From positions 1 through 5,350 of the forward strand of contig QMOF01000163.1 of assembly GCA_003650185.1 (NCBI GenBank): 5,350 nucleotides of DNA, in the 5' to 3' direction. The position numbers were made by a program, and so were the translations under genes. This DNA comes from Chloroflexota bacterium (lineage in GTDB: Bacteria > Chloroflexota > Dehalococcoidia > UBA2247 > RBG-13-53-26). Positions 5,307-5,350 of the stretch are shown piece by piece. The notes beneath the pieces were generated by a model. It was given only the letters and a program-made list of their open reading frames with translations, ran no database searches and was not told the DNA's origin. Position 1 is the first letter of the stretch; every line of letters begins with the position of its first letter.

Positions 5307-5350
5307 GGTGCCCGGATATCCGTCAGCCAGGTCTATGGAACGGCTCCCAC

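Noticed and set aside
5038..5350. A plus frame open to the right edge
   Set aside because: Across about 100 codons there are only two acidic residues and no family resemblance; starts lack an SD. A gene beginning at the ATG at 5335 remains possible but cannot be judged.
4874..5350. Possible tRNA, tmRNA, 6S RNA or group II intron fragments
   Set aside because: No T-loop signature, no cloverleaf arms and no recognisable domain V or other diagnostic core was found.
1..5350. CRISPR array, insertion sequence or integration site
   Set aside because: No regularly spaced direct repeats, no transposase or integrase motif and no flanking inverted terminal repeats are visible.

Overview
The window reads as chromosomal housekeeping DNA from a moderately GC-rich bacterium. 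My best guess for the lineage is Chloroflexota, class Dehalococcoidia. That guess rests on how closely the AlaRS fragment matches Dehalococcoides AlaRS as I remember it, including the shared cysteine-rich stretch before the conserved EIWN motif. It is recall, not a search.

Layout. (1) Positions 1-2364, minus strand, hold a two-gene unit: a MscS-family mechanosensitive channel followed by alaS. The channel stop and the alaS start share one base (TGATG). The alaS gene runs off the left edge, and its longest frame has no stop inside the window. The unit has a good sigma-70-type promoter at 2403-2431 and two tandem Shine-Dalgarno (SD) sequences before a GTG start. (2) Positions 2557-4080, minus strand, hold a complete ComM/YifB AAA+ ATPase with a TTG start and its own extended -10 promoter. 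(3) Positions 4424-4873, plus strand, hold a small stand-alone gamma-glutamylcyclotransferase-like protein. It is divergent from comM and sits behind a near-consensus promoter and a long nested hairpin. (4) From 4874 to the right edge I see no convincing gene, but a rightward promoter at 5245-5273 with a dyad over its -35 points off the window.

The genes do not form one pathway. AlaRS is translation, the MscS-like protein is osmotic protection, ComM is linked to recombination during DNA uptake, and the cyclotransferase handles gamma-glutamyl compounds. The only strong physical linkage is the mscS-like/alaS pair.

I did not find a convincing new system. The most interesting signals are non-coding: an 8-mer, CGGCGCAT, present four times and always between genes (two copies match over 11 bases); a 49-nt hairpin that begins at the predicted transcription start of the cyclotransferase gene; and the operator-like dyad near the right edge.
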